Positions 1-8,851 of a DNA stretch of 64,000 nt are shown here, piece by piece; within the stretch, counting starts at the first letter, position 1; each line of letters begins with the position of its first letter. Below the pieces are notes generated by a model, which ran no database searches, was not told the DNA's origin, and saw only the letters and a list, made by a program, of their open reading frames with translations. This stretch comes from Hydrogenophaga sp. (GTDB lineage Bacteria > Pseudomonadota > Gammaproteobacteria > Burkholderiales > Burkholderiaceae_C). The position numbers and the translations under genes are program-made. The stretch is from NCBI RefSeq assembly GCF_030651625.1, contig NZ_JAUSCF010000039.1:248001-312000 (forward strand), read 5' to 3'.

Positions 1-25
1 CGTAAAGGCGCCGCGGCTGAAAGTC

Positions 26-41
26 TGTGCGATTTCGAACG
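26..41. promoter_or_regulatory. candidate operator, TGTNCG-N4-CGNACA family
   Basis: Reads TGTGCG-ATTT-CGAACG, one mismatch from the proposed palindrome. Its target gene is unclear because the site is at the window edge and lies inside the possible partial frame 1-150. Confidence 0.3.
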
Positions 42-454
42 GATAAGCCCTGACGTGAAACAGCGCATCGAGAAGTCTGTGGACCGTCTGTGTGCCAATC
101 AGACAACGGCGGTGCAGGCCTGGCGGACCAGGTGCCCGGCGGTGTCGTGACCGGGTTGCCCGTCGTTCGCCCAGGTGCTCACAACCCCATCGTCCCGCTG
201 CAACAGCGACATCATCCGCTCCAGCAAGGTGTTGCTCTGGTTTCGAATGTGTCCGTTTTTCAGCGCCAGAGGCAGCCCCGCCGGCTGCAACAGGCCGAGG
301 GGGCCAAGGCCCGGCAGGCGCTCGCTGAGGCCGCAGCGAGGATGGGTCTCTCCGACCCAGCACCGGGCCAGCACAAGAAACGCGGGGAATGGCTGTGCGT
401 TGCCTGCCACTCTTGCTGACAGACGGTCGCTTGTACGGTCTTCTTTGGGCATAA

Positions 455-470
455 AGTGCGGTATCGAACA
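455..470. promoter_or_regulatory. candidate operator upstream of Crp-type gene
   Basis: Reads AGTGCG-GTAT-CGAACA, one mismatch from TGTNCG-N4-CGNACA. It ends 40 bases before the ATG at 511, a position that would suit autoregulation of the Crp/Fnr-type gene. Confidence 0.45.
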
Positions 471-510
471 AAGAGTCGCGACGGGAAACGGTTTGGTGGA
501 GGGCCGATTC

Positions 511-1227
511 ATGGAACCATACGATGCACGCCAGAACAGGCTGCTGGCGTCCTTGCCAGATGCCGAGTGGCAACGCTGGAAATCCCGGCTGGAGCCGGTG
601 GACCTGCCGCAAGGCACGGTGGTCCACGAAGCCGGTGCGAAGCGGAGCTTCGTTTACTTCCCCACCAGTGCGATCTTCTCGATGCTCTACGTGCTGTCCG
701 ACGGTTCTTCGGTGGAGATCGCGGTGGTCGGCTTCGAGGGCCTGCTGGGCGGCTGTACTTTTCTGGGCGACGGGACCACACCCACCAGCGCCGTGGTGCT
801 GAGTGCCGGCATGGCTTACCGGCTACCAGCCGAATTGCTCAAGGCTGAATTTGAAAGGTCTTGCGCGGTCCGACACCTGATGTTGCGTTACTCGCAAGCA
901 CTTATCACGCAAATGAGCCAGACGGCGGTGTGCAACCGCCACCACAAGCTGGAAAATCAGCTGAGCCGATGGCTGCTGCTCTGCCTGGACCGCTCGATCA
1001 CCGACGAGTTGGTGGTGACGCAGAAGCTGATTGCCGACATGCTGGGCGTGCGCCGCGAGGGCGTCACCGAGGCAGCGCACAAACTGCAGGCCGCCGGCCT
1101 GATCCGCTATGCGCGTGGCCACATCTGGGTGCTGGACCGACCCGGCCTGGAGCGCCACACGTGCGAGTGCTACCAGATCGTGAAGGATGAATACGACCGC
1201 CTTCTGCCCGCCCTGGAAGCGGTCTGA
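511..1227 (+). CDS. Crp/Fnr-family transcriptional regulator (paralogue 1)
   Basis: This 238-residue regulator has an N-terminal cyclic-nucleotide-binding-like beta roll (about residues 20-140) and a C-terminal winged helix (about 150-225). The conserved stretch LGVRREGVTEAAHKLQ forms the recognition region. The ATG at 511 is preferred because homology begins there, although the frame is open upstream to 175. It ends with a CECY motif near residue 219, which is shared with the regulator at 24606-25403 and appears as CSCY in the one at 10598-11299. The canonical Fnr iron-sulfur cysteine set is absent, so the effector cannot be predicted. A palindromic operator candidate sits 40 bases upstream. 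It probably responds to a stress or redox signal, which is inference. Confidence 0.88.
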   Translation: MEPYDARQNRLLASLPDAEWQRWKSRLEPVDLPQGTVVHEAGAKRSFVYFPTSAIFSMLYVLSDGSSVEIAVVGFEGLLGGCTFLGDGTTPTSAVVLSAGMAYRLPAELLKAEFERSCAVRHLMLRYSQALITQMSQTAVCNRHHKLENQLSRWLLLCLDRSITDELVVTQKLIADMLGVRREGVTEAAHKLQAAGLIRYARGHIWVLDRPGLERHTCECYQIVKDEYDRLLPALEAV

Positions 1228-1416
1228 TCCGCAACTTCTCCATTTGTGTGCAGTGACGCATCGTCAGACGACTTGAGGCCGCACAGAGCCTGATGACCCG
1301 CCGTTGCACGCCGGCGTGGTCTCGGGTTCATGAAACCGGTGCGCTGCCGCGACCCGATCGCTTCTGTCTGCTGGCGTACAGACCCACCCCGGCCGCAGCG
1401 CCGATGCTCTGGCCGC

Positions 1417-3984
1417 ATGTACACCTCACCCGCACCGCTGCCAAAAGAACACAACCCCTCACCAGCGCTGCGTGGCATGGCCTGGCGCCTGTTGCAGGTG
1501 CTGGCTGCCGTTCTGCTCCTGCTGGGACTGGTGATGGCGGGACTGGGAGCCTGGCTGGTCACGCTGGGCGGCTCGCTGTACTTTGTGCTGGCCGGAATCG
1601 CGATGGTGGCAGCGGCCGCTCTGGTGCTGGGTGGACGCGCCGTGGCCGGTGTGGCGCTGTTCGCTGCGGTCGTCGCTGGCACGGTGGCCTGGGCACTTTG
1701 GGAAATCGCGTCCAAGGGCTGGATGCCGGTCTGGGGTGTGGACCTCGCCAGCCGCTCGGGGGTGTTGCTCGGTCTGCTGGCACTGATGGCCGTGGCGCTG
1801 GCACTGATGCCGCGCCCGCCCCACCCGACCCGCACCGGGCACGTGCCCCGCAGCCAACGTGGCCCGGTGATGGTCGGCCTGGCCCTGCTCGGCCTGGCGG
1901 TGGCCGTACCGATGGGCCTGACGCGGTGGGCGCCGGCCTTTGCCCAACCGGCAATACACCTGACCCAGGCACCACCGCCGGCCGTCGCCCCCGATGCCGT
2001 GGCCACGACCACATTCGGTCGAGCCGCTTCAGCTCCGGGTGCCGAAGAATGGACGGCTTATGGAGGCTCCAACCTGGGCCAGCGTTTCGCGCAGGCCTCA
2101 CAGATCACGCGCGACAACGTGGGCCAGCTCGAGCCTGCATGGACCTTCCGCACGGGTGACATGGCACCGAACGAGCGCGTGTTCTTTGCCTTTCAGAACA
2201 CGCCGCTGAAGATCGGGGACAGCCTGTACGTCTGTTCGAGCAGCGGGCAGGTGTTTGCGCTTCACCCGGCCACCGGCACGCAGCAGTGGCACTTTGATCC
2301 TGCCGTGCCTCTGGAGGCAATGGGACCGTTGTTCAGCGTGGCCTGCCGAGCCGTGGCCTACCATGAAACACCGCCTGCGGCCGCGGGCCAGGGGATGGCG
2401 ACGGATACGGCACCGCCGCCCGAATGCCCGCGCCGCATCCTGCTGGCCACTGTGGATAGCCGGCTGATCGCGCTGGACGCCGCCACCGGCCAAACCTGCC
2501 CCAGCTTCGGCATGGCGGGCACGGTGGACCTGGGCGAAGGCATGGGCAATCAGGCACCCGGTCTGTCGTCCAACACTTCAGGCCCTGTCGTCGTGGGCAA
2601 CCGTGTGATCGTGGGCCAGCAGGTCAGCGACAACCAGCGCCGCGACGCCCCCTCGGGCGTGGTGCGGGCCTACGACGTGCAGACAGGCGCCCTGGTCTGG
2701 GCATGGGATGCCACCCGCACCGACCGCCCCCAGCAGGCCCTGGCGGCGGGCGAGATCTGGCCGCGCGGCACACCCAACGTGTGGACGGTGATCTCGGCCG
2801 ACGAATCGCTGGGCCTTGTCTACCTGCCCACCGGCAACTCGGCCAACGACCACTACGGTGCCGACCGCAACGCCGAGGAGGACCGCTACACCTCGGCGGT
2901 GGTGGCCGTGGACGCCGCCACAGGCCAGGCGCGATGGCACTACCGCACGGTGGACCACGACCTCTGGGACTATGACCTGGGCGCACAGCCCACGCTGATG
3001 GACATGGAAATCGACGGGCGCATGCGGCGTGTGCTGCTGCAGGGCACCAAGACCGGCTCGATCTTCGTGCTCGATGCGGCCACAGGCGAGCCACTGCGCC
3101 CGGTCGAGCAACGCAGCGCACCACAGGGCGCCACCCCGGGCGATCGCACTGCGCCGACGCAACCGCAATCGGTGGCGCTGCCGAACTTCGCCGGCGCGCC
3201 CCAGCCCCCCGGCGCAGAGCCAGAACGGCTCACCGAAGCGCACCTGTTCGGCATGACACCGATCGACGCGCTGATGTGCCGCATCAGGTTCCGCCAGATG
3301 CGCTACGAGGGTATCTACACCCCGCCCACCGAAGAGCCTGGCGGCATGCTGCTGTTCCCGGGCACCATTGGCGGACTGAACTGGGGCGGACTCGCAGTCA
3401 ACCCCGATCTGCAGATACTCGTCACCAACCACAGCCGCCTGCCCAACGTGGTCACCCTGATTCCGCGGGCGCAGGTGACCGACCAGCCCGTGGGCAGCGG
3501 TGGCCAGCGTGTGGACCAGGATGTCGCGCCGCAGGCGGGCTCACCCTATGGCGTGACGCGGCCCATCTGGCTGTCGATGCTCGATGTGCCCTGCATCGCG
3601 CCGCCCTGGGGGTACCTTGCCGCCACCGATCTGCGCACCGGCCAGTTGCTGTGGAGCCAGCCACTGGGCACGGGCTACGACTCAGGGCCGCTGGGGATTC
3701 CCACGCGGCTGAAAATCACAATGGGCACGACCAACATCGGTGGGGCCGTCAATACCGCCAGCGGACTGACCTTCATTGCTGCCGCGCAGGACGACTTCCT
3801 GCGCGCCTTCGACACCCGAAATGGCGAGCTGCTGTGGGAGGCGCGGCTGCCTGCCGGCGGGCAGGCCTCGCCCATGACCTACATGCACGACGGCCGGCAA
3901 TACGTGGCCATCGCCGCCGGCGGCCACGCCCGGCTGAAGACCACGCTCGGCGACAGCGTCGTGGTCTACGCGCTGCCGCGTTGA
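1417..3984 (+). CDS. membrane-bound PQQ-dependent dehydrogenase, glucose/quinate/shikimate family
   Basis: Quinoprotein dehydrogenase of the Gcd/QuiA type, which oxidises a sugar or cyclic polyol in the periplasm and passes electrons to ubiquinone. From the ATG at 1417 it has 855 residues, against roughly 800 in the family. Four or five hydrophobic helices fill about residues 20-150, and an eight-bladed PQQ propeller follows. Typical signatures are the opening EEWTAYGGSNLGQRF, a TGNSANDHYGADRN stretch where the catalytic Asp region lies, and DHDLWDYDLGAQPTL. The start is uncertain: the frame is open from 1330, no clear ribosome site is visible, and the ATG at 1477 just before the first helix is also possible. 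Substrate cannot be read from sequence. No pqq biosynthesis genes are in the window. The next gene converges, with one base between the stop codons. Confidence 0.87.
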   Translation: MYTSPAPLPKEHNPSPALRGMAWRLLQVLAAVLLLLGLVMAGLGAWLVTLGGSLYFVLAGIAMVAAAALVLGGRAVAGVALFAAVVAGTVAWALWEIASKGWMPVWGVDLASRSGVLLGLLALMAVALALMPRPPHPTRTGHVPRSQRGPVMVGLALLGLAVAVPMGLTRWAPAFAQPAIHLTQAPPPAVAPDAVATTTFGRAASAPGAEEWTAYGGSNLGQRFAQASQITRDNVGQLEPAWTFRTGDMAPNERVFFAFQNTPLKIGDSLYVCSSSGQVFALHPATGTQQWHFDPAVPLEAMGPLFSVACRAVAYHETPPAAAGQGMATDTAPPPECPRRILLATVDSRLIALDAATGQTCPSFGMAGTVDLGEGMGNQAPGLSSNTSGPVVVGNRVIVGQQVSDNQRRDAPSGVVRAYDVQTGALVWAWDATRTDRPQQALAAGEIWPRGTPNVWTVISADESLGLVYLPTGNSANDHYGADRNAEEDRYTSAVVAVDAATGQARWHYRTVDHDLWDYDLGAQPTLMDMEIDGRMRRVLLQGTKTGSIFVLDAATGEPLRPVEQRSAPQGATPGDRTAPTQPQSVALPNFAGAPQPPGAEPERLTEAHLFGMTPIDALMCRIRFRQMRYEGIYTPPTEEPGGMLLFPGTIGGLNWGGLAVNPDLQILVTNHSRLPNVVTLIPRAQVTDQPVGSGGQRVDQDVAPQAGSPYGVTRPIWLSMLDVPCIAPPWGYLAATDLRTGQLLWSQPLGTGYDSGPLGIPTRLKITMGTTNIGGAVNTASGLTFIAAAQDDFLRAFDTRNGELLWEARLPAGGQASPMTYMHDGRQYVAIAAGGHARLKTTLGDSVVVYALPR

Positions 3985-3985
3985 T

Positions 3986-4948
3986 CTACCCCACAGGCGC
4001 CTGGGGTTCTGCGTCTGTTTCGACAGGCACGGCAGGCAGGCGGGGACGGGCGCGGCGACCCCAGCGCGACCCGAAGATGCCTGCATAGGCATGGGTGAAC
4101 TCGGCACCCACCAGCAGGATCTGCGCCGAGAAATACACCCACAGCAAGACCACCACCAGCGAGCCCGCCGCGCCATAGGCCGACGCCATGCCGCTGCGGC
4201 CAATGTAGATGCCGATCAATACCTTGCCGAGTGTGAACAGCAGCGCAGCCAGCAAGGCCCCCAGCCAGACGTCGCCCCAGGCCACACGCGCACGTGGCAT
4301 GACCTTGTAAATCAGGCCGAACATGAGCGCGACCAGAAGGAACCCGCCGACGGCGTTGGCCAGGTCGACGACCGTCTGCCACGCGCCAAAGGCCGATTCC
4401 CAGCGCCGGCTGATCGCACCCAGGATCGCGCTGGCGAGCAGGGAGACGACGAGCAGGAAGCCCACCGCCATGATCATCCCGAACGACAGCAGACGTGCGC
4501 GCATGAGCCAGTAGAAGCCGCTTTTTTCATTGCGCCGGCCGACACGCCAGATCCGGTCCAGCGCGCCCTGCAGTTCTGCGAACACCGTCGTTGCGCCGAC
4601 CAGCAGCAGCACAACACCCAGGACCGTGGCCGACAAGCTCTGGGCAGGCTCGCTAGCGCTGACCAGCAGGCCCTGCACCACGCCGGCGGCACTTTCGCCC
4701 ATCAGGCCCTGCAACTGGGCCTGGATTTCGCCGCGGGCGGCCTCGGCTCCGAAAACCAGCCCAGCCACTGAAATCACGATCAGCAACAACGGCGCCATCG
4801 AGAACACGGTGTAGTACGCCAGCGCCGCGCCCATGCTCGGCACGTAATCTTCTAGAGACGAGTTGACCACCTGCTTGGCCAGGCGCCACCAGGCCGCCGG
4901 TGTGTGGCGGGGTCTCGGCCGTGTGGCGTCCTGATGCGGCTGGCTCAC
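3986..4948 (-). CDS. YihY/BrkB-family inner-membrane protein
   Basis: A 320-residue integral membrane protein of the YihY/virulence factor BrkB family (once misnamed ribonuclease BN). It has about six transmembrane segments and the family landmarks GAALAYYTVFSMAPLLLIV near the N-terminus, QGALDRIW in the middle and WVYFSAQILLVGAEFTHAY near the end. The function of the family is not established. I start it at the GTG at 4948 because GGAGG lies eight bases before it. An upstream GTG at 4972 falls inside a tandem repeat and is less likely. The C-terminal tail of about 30 residues is charged and proline-rich. Confidence 0.87.
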   Translation of the reverse strand: MSQPHQDATRPRPRHTPAAWWRLAKQVVNSSLEDYVPSMGAALAYYTVFSMAPLLLIVISVAGLVFGAEAARGEIQAQLQGLMGESAAGVVQGLLVSASEPAQSLSATVLGVVLLLVGATTVFAELQGALDRIWRVGRRNEKSGFYWLMRARLLSFGMIMAVGFLLVVSLLASAILGAISRRWESAFGAWQTVVDLANAVGGFLLVALMFGLIYKVMPRARVAWGDVWLGALLAALLFTLGKVLIGIYIGRSGMASAYGAAGSLVVVLLWVYFSAQILLVGAEFTHAYAGIFGSRWGRRARPRLPAVPVETDAEPQAPVG

Positions 4949-5072
4949 TGGACCACCCTCCGTGCTGCGCACTGCGGGGCTGAGCGCCTTCGGAGCGGCC
5001 GTGCGGCGCTCACTGGACTACCCTCCGTGCTGCGCACTGCGGGGCTGAGCGCCTTCGGAGCGGCCGTGCGTC
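4943..5072. repeat. two tandem 65-bp repeat units
   Basis: Units 4943-5007 and 5008-5072 differ at only a few positions, and a third copy begins at 5073 but breaks off after about six bases. The repeat abuts the start and ribosome-binding region of the yihY-like gene, so copy number sets what lies immediately upstream of it. No open frame or transposon end is evident. It resembles a family-specific intergenic repeat rather than an insertion sequence. Confidence 0.8.
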
Positions 5073-5301
5073 GCTCATGCAGACTCCCGCACGCGGGGCA
5101 CTCGCAAGGTCGACAGCTTTTCAAGGGGCAGCAGGCGGCGCCCGCAAGCAAGGGGAATCGGTGGCATGGGCAGCATTTCAAAAGGGGCCAAAGGCACCGG
5201 CGTCGAGCGGAGCTTTGCGAGAGCGGTGAACGGATCATGATGCCAGCAGGACCGCATCGCTGCCGTCGGACCAAGCCTAACCTGCCGCCGGTGGATATTT
5301 C

Positions 5302-5317
5302 TGTGCGGTGTCGAACA
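5302..5317. promoter_or_regulatory. candidate operator upstream of lemA-M48 pair, site 1
   Basis: Reads TGTGCG-GTGT-CGAACA, a full match to TGTNCG-N4-CGNACA, 152 bases before the lemA ATG. The rest of the gap 5073-5469 shows no gene. Confidence 0.5.
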
Positions 5318-5396
5318 TGGAACGGCACATCCTTCACCAGCGAAGTTGCCGAGCAACAGGCCGAGCGCACCCCGATGGACGCTGTGATGTGAGCTA

Positions 5397-5412
5397 TGTA
5401 CGTAGCCGAACA
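5397..5412. promoter_or_regulatory. candidate operator upstream of lemA-M48 pair, site 2
   Basis: Reads TGTACG-TAGC-CGAACA, a full match to the proposed palindrome, 95 bases downstream of site 1 and 57 bases before the lemA ATG. Two full copies in front of one transcription unit is the strongest local support for the motif. Confidence 0.55.
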
Positions 5413-5469
5413 GACCACACACGCCTGCACAAACCAGACTGAACCGCAATCTTTCTGTATCGGGACGCC

Positions 5470-6069
5470 ATGAATACCACCACAACTTTGCTTATCCTGG
5501 CTGGCCTGCTTTTGCTGGCTGGGTTCTTTGTCGTTGCCTTGTACAACAAGCTGGTGACGCTGCGCAACCGCTTCAGGAACGCCTATGCGCAGATCGACGT
5601 GCAGCTCAAACGGCGCTACGACCTGATTCCGAACCTGGTAGAGACCGCCCGGGCTTACCTGCAGCACGAACGCGGCACCCTGGAGGCCGTGATCGCTGCG
5701 CGCAACACCGCATCCACGGCCCGCACGACAGCGGCCACCCAGCCCGGCGACCCCACGGCGATGAAGGCGCTGTCCGGCGCCGAAGGCGCGCTGTCCGGCA
5801 CGCTGGGCCGCCTGTTTGCACTGTCTGAAGCCTATCCCGACCTGAAGGCCAACACCACCATGCAAGGGCTGATGGAAGAGCTGAGCTCGACCGAAAACAA
5901 GGTGGCGTTCTCGCGCCAGGCCTACAACGACGCGGTGATGGCCTACAACACGCAGCGCGAAGTCTTTCCGAGCAGCATCGTCAGCAGTGGGTTCAACTTC
6001 TCCGCCGCCGAGCTGTTTGTGATCGAGGAACCCGCGCAGCGCGAGCCGCCGCAGGTGGCCTTCGCCTGA
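5470..6069 (+). CDS. lemA: LemA family protein
   Basis: A 199-residue LemA-family protein. One N-terminal transmembrane helix (about residues 5-28) is followed by a long helical cytoplasmic or periplasmic region. The family signature is visible: YNKLVTLRNRFRNAYAQIDV, then LKRRYDLIPNLVETARAY. The function of LemA proteins is unresolved, but they are often encoded next to membrane metalloproteases, as here, where an M48 peptidase follows 28 bases later. The two are probably co-transcribed from the long leader carrying two palindromic operator candidates. Confidence 0.92.
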   Translation: MNTTTTLLILAGLLLLAGFFVVALYNKLVTLRNRFRNAYAQIDVQLKRRYDLIPNLVETARAYLQHERGTLEAVIAARNTASTARTTAATQPGDPTAMKALSGAEGALSGTLGRLFALSEAYPDLKANTTMQGLMEELSSTENKVAFSRQAYNDAVMAYNTQREVFPSSIVSSGFNFSAAELFVIEEPAQREPPQVAFA

Positions 6070-6097
6070 AGCCGCTGCAGCGTACCTGAACATCGCC

Positions 6098-7153
6098 ATG
6101 GACTTCTTCGGCCAGCAAGACCGGGCACGTACCAAGACCACCGCTCTGGTGCTTTACTTCGTGCTGGCGATCGTGTTCATCATCGGCTCGGTGTATGCAG
6201 CCAGCCTGCTGATCCTGCACTTCACGCAGGTACAGACAGACCCGGGAACTCCTGTGGCCCTGGCGTCGTGGGGCAGCATTGCGCCCTGGGACCTGCAGCT
6301 GTTTGGCTGGGTCGTTGCCGGGACACTGGGTGTGGTGACGGTGGGCGCAGCCTACAAATTTCTACGCCTGTCGCGCGGCGGCAGCGAGGTGGCAGAAGAA
6401 CTGGGCGGGCGGCTGCTGGCCGCCGAACCGACCGATGCTGACGAGCGCAGGCTGCGCAACGTCGTCGAGGAAATGGCGCTGGCCGCCAATGTGCCCGTAC
6501 CCAAGGTGTACGTGCTGGACAACGATGCGGGCATCAACGCCTTTGCCGCCGGTCACAGCGCCAAGGACGCCGCCATCGGCATCACCCGCGGTGGCATGAC
6601 CCTGCTCACGCGAGACGAGTTGCAAGGTGTCATCGGGCACGAGTTCAGCCACCTGCTCAATGGCGACATGCGCCTGAACATCCGCATCATGGGCGTGCTG
6701 TTCGGCATCGTGTGCCTGACCGTGATCGGGCGGGTGTTGCTGTACTCGCGTGGCGGCGGCAACCGGGGCCGCGCGCCCATGATGCTGCTGGGCGTGGCGC
6801 TGCTGGCCATTGGTGCGCTGGGGGTTCTGTTCGGCCGCCTGATCCAGGCCGCCCTGAGCCGTCAGCGCGAGATGCTGGCCGATGCATCAGCGGTGCAGTT
6901 CACGCGCAACCCGGCCGGGCTGGCCGGCGCGCTGCGCAAGATTGGCAGCGTCGGCGCACGCATCGATTCCCCCCATGCCGGAGAGGCCAGCCACATGTTC
7001 TTCGAAAACGGCCTGGGCAAGCCGGTCTTCGGCTGGTTGGCCACCCACCCGCCGCTGGCCGAACGTATCCGGGCCATCGACCCCAGCTGGGACGGGCGCT
7101 TTGACGCCATCGACCCCCCACACGCCGTAGACGCCGCAGACGCACCCGCCTGA
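6098..7153 (+). CDS. M48 family membrane metallopeptidase (HtpX-like)
   Basis: A 351-residue zinc protease of family M48. Two transmembrane helices near residues 14-40 and 65-90 precede the catalytic HEFSH motif (HExxH) at about residue 186. A second hydrophobic pair (about 205-250) and the downstream zinc-ligand region (REMLADASAVQFTRNP) follow. HtpX-type enzymes degrade damaged membrane proteins in the inner membrane. The gene follows lemA at 28 bases, the usual LemA-M48 pairing. The last 15 residues are alanine- and aspartate-rich and probably disordered. Confidence 0.9.
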   Translation: MDFFGQQDRARTKTTALVLYFVLAIVFIIGSVYAASLLILHFTQVQTDPGTPVALASWGSIAPWDLQLFGWVVAGTLGVVTVGAAYKFLRLSRGGSEVAEELGGRLLAAEPTDADERRLRNVVEEMALAANVPVPKVYVLDNDAGINAFAAGHSAKDAAIGITRGGMTLLTRDELQGVIGHEFSHLLNGDMRLNIRIMGVLFGIVCLTVIGRVLLYSRGGGNRGRAPMMLLGVALLAIGALGVLFGRLIQAALSRQREMLADASAVQFTRNPAGLAGALRKIGSVGARIDSPHAGEASHMFFENGLGKPVFGWLATHPPLAERIRAIDPSWDGRFDAIDPPHAVDAADAPA

Positions 7154-7457
7154 CGGGCCTGTCCCAACAAGGCAGTGGCACGCGTCACAACAAGGCGACC
7201 TGCTGATGCTGAAGTTCCAGTAATGGGGCGCTTGCTGCGTCTTCAGGCCATCGTTGCATGCTTGCAGATCCCGGAACGCGGGGGTCATGCAGAACACATG
7301 ATGTACGGCGCCGAACAGACTGGTCGCCCACAGATTTCTAGTATTCGGCACGTTCTGCTCACCCCGTCTGGTGGCCTCCAATGGCCACCTGGCAATGTGT
7401 GCTGAAGCACGGATGTTGTGCTGGCCAGGACCACCCATTCATTTTTGAAGGACCACC
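7154..7457. other. intergenic leader of the sulfur cassette
   Basis: No gene or hairpin terminator recognised. It contains one full palindrome copy at 7302-7317 (TGTACG-GCGC-CGAACA), 141 bases before the MBL-rhodanese ATG. GAAGGA, ten bases before the ATG at 7458, is the probable ribosome-binding site. Confidence 0.5.
7302..7317. promoter_or_regulatory. candidate operator upstream of MBL-rhodanese gene
   Basis: Reads TGTACG-GCGC-CGAACA, a full match to TGTNCG-N4-CGNACA, in the leader of a cassette that ends with a Crp/Fnr-type gene. Confidence 0.5.
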
Positions 7458-8849
7458 ATGTTTTTTCAGCGTGTGAAGACACCCGGCCTGGGGCACAACG
7501 CCTACCTGCTGGGGTGCGGAGACGGTCTTGCCATCGTGATCGATCCGCGACGCGATGTGGACGAGTATCTGTGTCTGGCCCGGGAAAACAACCTGTCCAT
7601 TGCCTACGTGCTGGAAACACATCGGCAGGAGGACTTCGAATTCGGGTCGCGCACCCTGTCCCAGATGACGGGTGCCCAGATTGTCAGCGGCAGCCACGCG
7701 TTGTTCGGCGAGACCGACGTGAAACTCGGCGACGGCGAAGAATTTCTGGTGAGCACCACCCGTATCGTCGGGCTCGAGACACCTGGCCACACACCTGAAA
7801 GCATGTCCTATGCGGTTTATGTGAAGGATGCCGGCGACAAATGCTGGGGCGTGTTCACCGGCGATGCACTGTTCGTCGGCGACACCGGCCGCACCGACCT
7901 CCCCGATCCAGGAAAAACCGGCGAGAACGCGGGCATCCTGTACGACGCCATCCACCGCAAAATTGCGCCGCTGGGCGACCAGACACTGCTCTTTCCGGCG
8001 CACGGTGCAGGCTCTGCCTGCGGTGGCAACATCTCGGAGCGCGACGACTCGACCCTGGGGATTGAAAAGGAGACGAACCCTGTTTTCAGCAAAAGCCGCC
8101 AGGACTTCGTGGAAACAAAGCTGACCGAAAAAATGGCGCGGCCACCCTATTTCCAGCACATGGAAAAAGTGAACTTGCTCCCCGGAAGGCCGCTCAAGTG
8201 GCCGTCCACCGTCAGGGTGCTGCAGCCCGCTGAATTCAATTCCCGAATGAAAGAAGGTTTGGTGATCGACTCACGCTCACCGGAGGCCTTCGCTGCGGCA
8301 CACATTCCCTGCGCCTACAACATCTGGCTTGAAGGGTTGCCCGCTTTCGGCGGCTGGGTCTGCAACGAAAACACCCGGATATTCCTTGTCACGCACGGAC
8401 CGGAAGATTCGAAAACCGCGGTGCTGTCTCTGGCGCGCATTGGCATCGATACGGTGGATGGCATTCTGGCCAACGGGATGGAGAGCTGGCGCGACAAGGG
8501 GCTGCCATTGGAATCCATCACGACCACAAATGCCGCAGAAACGGCAAGCTGGATGCAGCAGGGCCTTGTCCACATCCTCGACGTACGGGACGAATACGAG
8601 TGGGACGAGAAGCGCATACCGGGCGCAGTGCATGCCTATGTCGGCCATCTGGAGGAGCAGCTTCCGTCGCTCCCCAAAGACAGCAAGATCGTCGTGCATT
8701 GCAACGTGGGGCACCGCTCGGGCCTTGCCGCGAGCATCCTGAAGCGCAACGGTTTCACGTATATCCACAACATGCTCGGTGGCATCACTGCGTGGGAAAA
8801 GCTGGGTCTTCCGCTTGAGGGGCCCGGCACATCGAAAAAGGCAGACTGA
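7458..8849 (+). CDS. MBL-fold hydrolase fused to two rhodanese domains
   Basis: A 463-residue fusion: metallo-beta-lactamase domain (about residues 1-230) resembling ETHE1-type persulfide dioxygenases, then two rhodanese domains (about 255-350 and 365-455). The usual HxHxDH metal motif is altered to HRQEDF, losing two histidines, while later ligands (GHTPES, GDALF, PAHG) remain. The first rhodanese lacks a loop cysteine; the second has HCNVGHRSG with the expected catalytic Cys. A role in sulfane-sulfur handling is supported by the following YeeE-type and DUF302 genes. Whether the dioxygenase site is active is doubtful from sequence. It is separated from the next gene by two bases. Confidence 0.88.
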   Translation: MFFQRVKTPGLGHNAYLLGCGDGLAIVIDPRRDVDEYLCLARENNLSIAYVLETHRQEDFEFGSRTLSQMTGAQIVSGSHALFGETDVKLGDGEEFLVSTTRIVGLETPGHTPESMSYAVYVKDAGDKCWGVFTGDALFVGDTGRTDLPDPGKTGENAGILYDAIHRKIAPLGDQTLLFPAHGAGSACGGNISERDDSTLGIEKETNPVFSKSRQDFVETKLTEKMARPPYFQHMEKVNLLPGRPLKWPSTVRVLQPAEFNSRMKEGLVIDSRSPEAFAAAHIPCAYNIWLEGLPAFGGWVCNENTRIFLVTHGPEDSKTAVLSLARIGIDTVDGILANGMESWRDKGLPLESITTTNAAETASWMQQGLVHILDVRDEYEWDEKRIPGAVHAYVGHLEEQLPSLPKDSKIVVHCNVGHRSGLAASILKRNGFTYIHNMLGGITAWEKLGLPLEGPGTSKKAD

Positions 8850-8851
8850 TC

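Larger units (their letters stand above)
1..510. other. window-edge region with no recognised gene
   Basis: No gene is identified with confidence here. Frame 1 is open from the window edge to a TGA at 148-150 and could be the last 49 residues of a gene that starts outside the window, but the peptide resembles nothing I know. A 172-codon frame on the minus strand (617-99) overlaps the Crp gene start and has no recognisable domain, so it is treated as chance. Two copies of the palindrome described elsewhere lie at 26-41 and 455-470. Confidence 0.4.

Noticed and set aside
99..617. 172-codon minus-strand frame at the window edge
   Set aside because: It overlaps the Crp gene start and has no recognisable motif; coding potential is not convincing.
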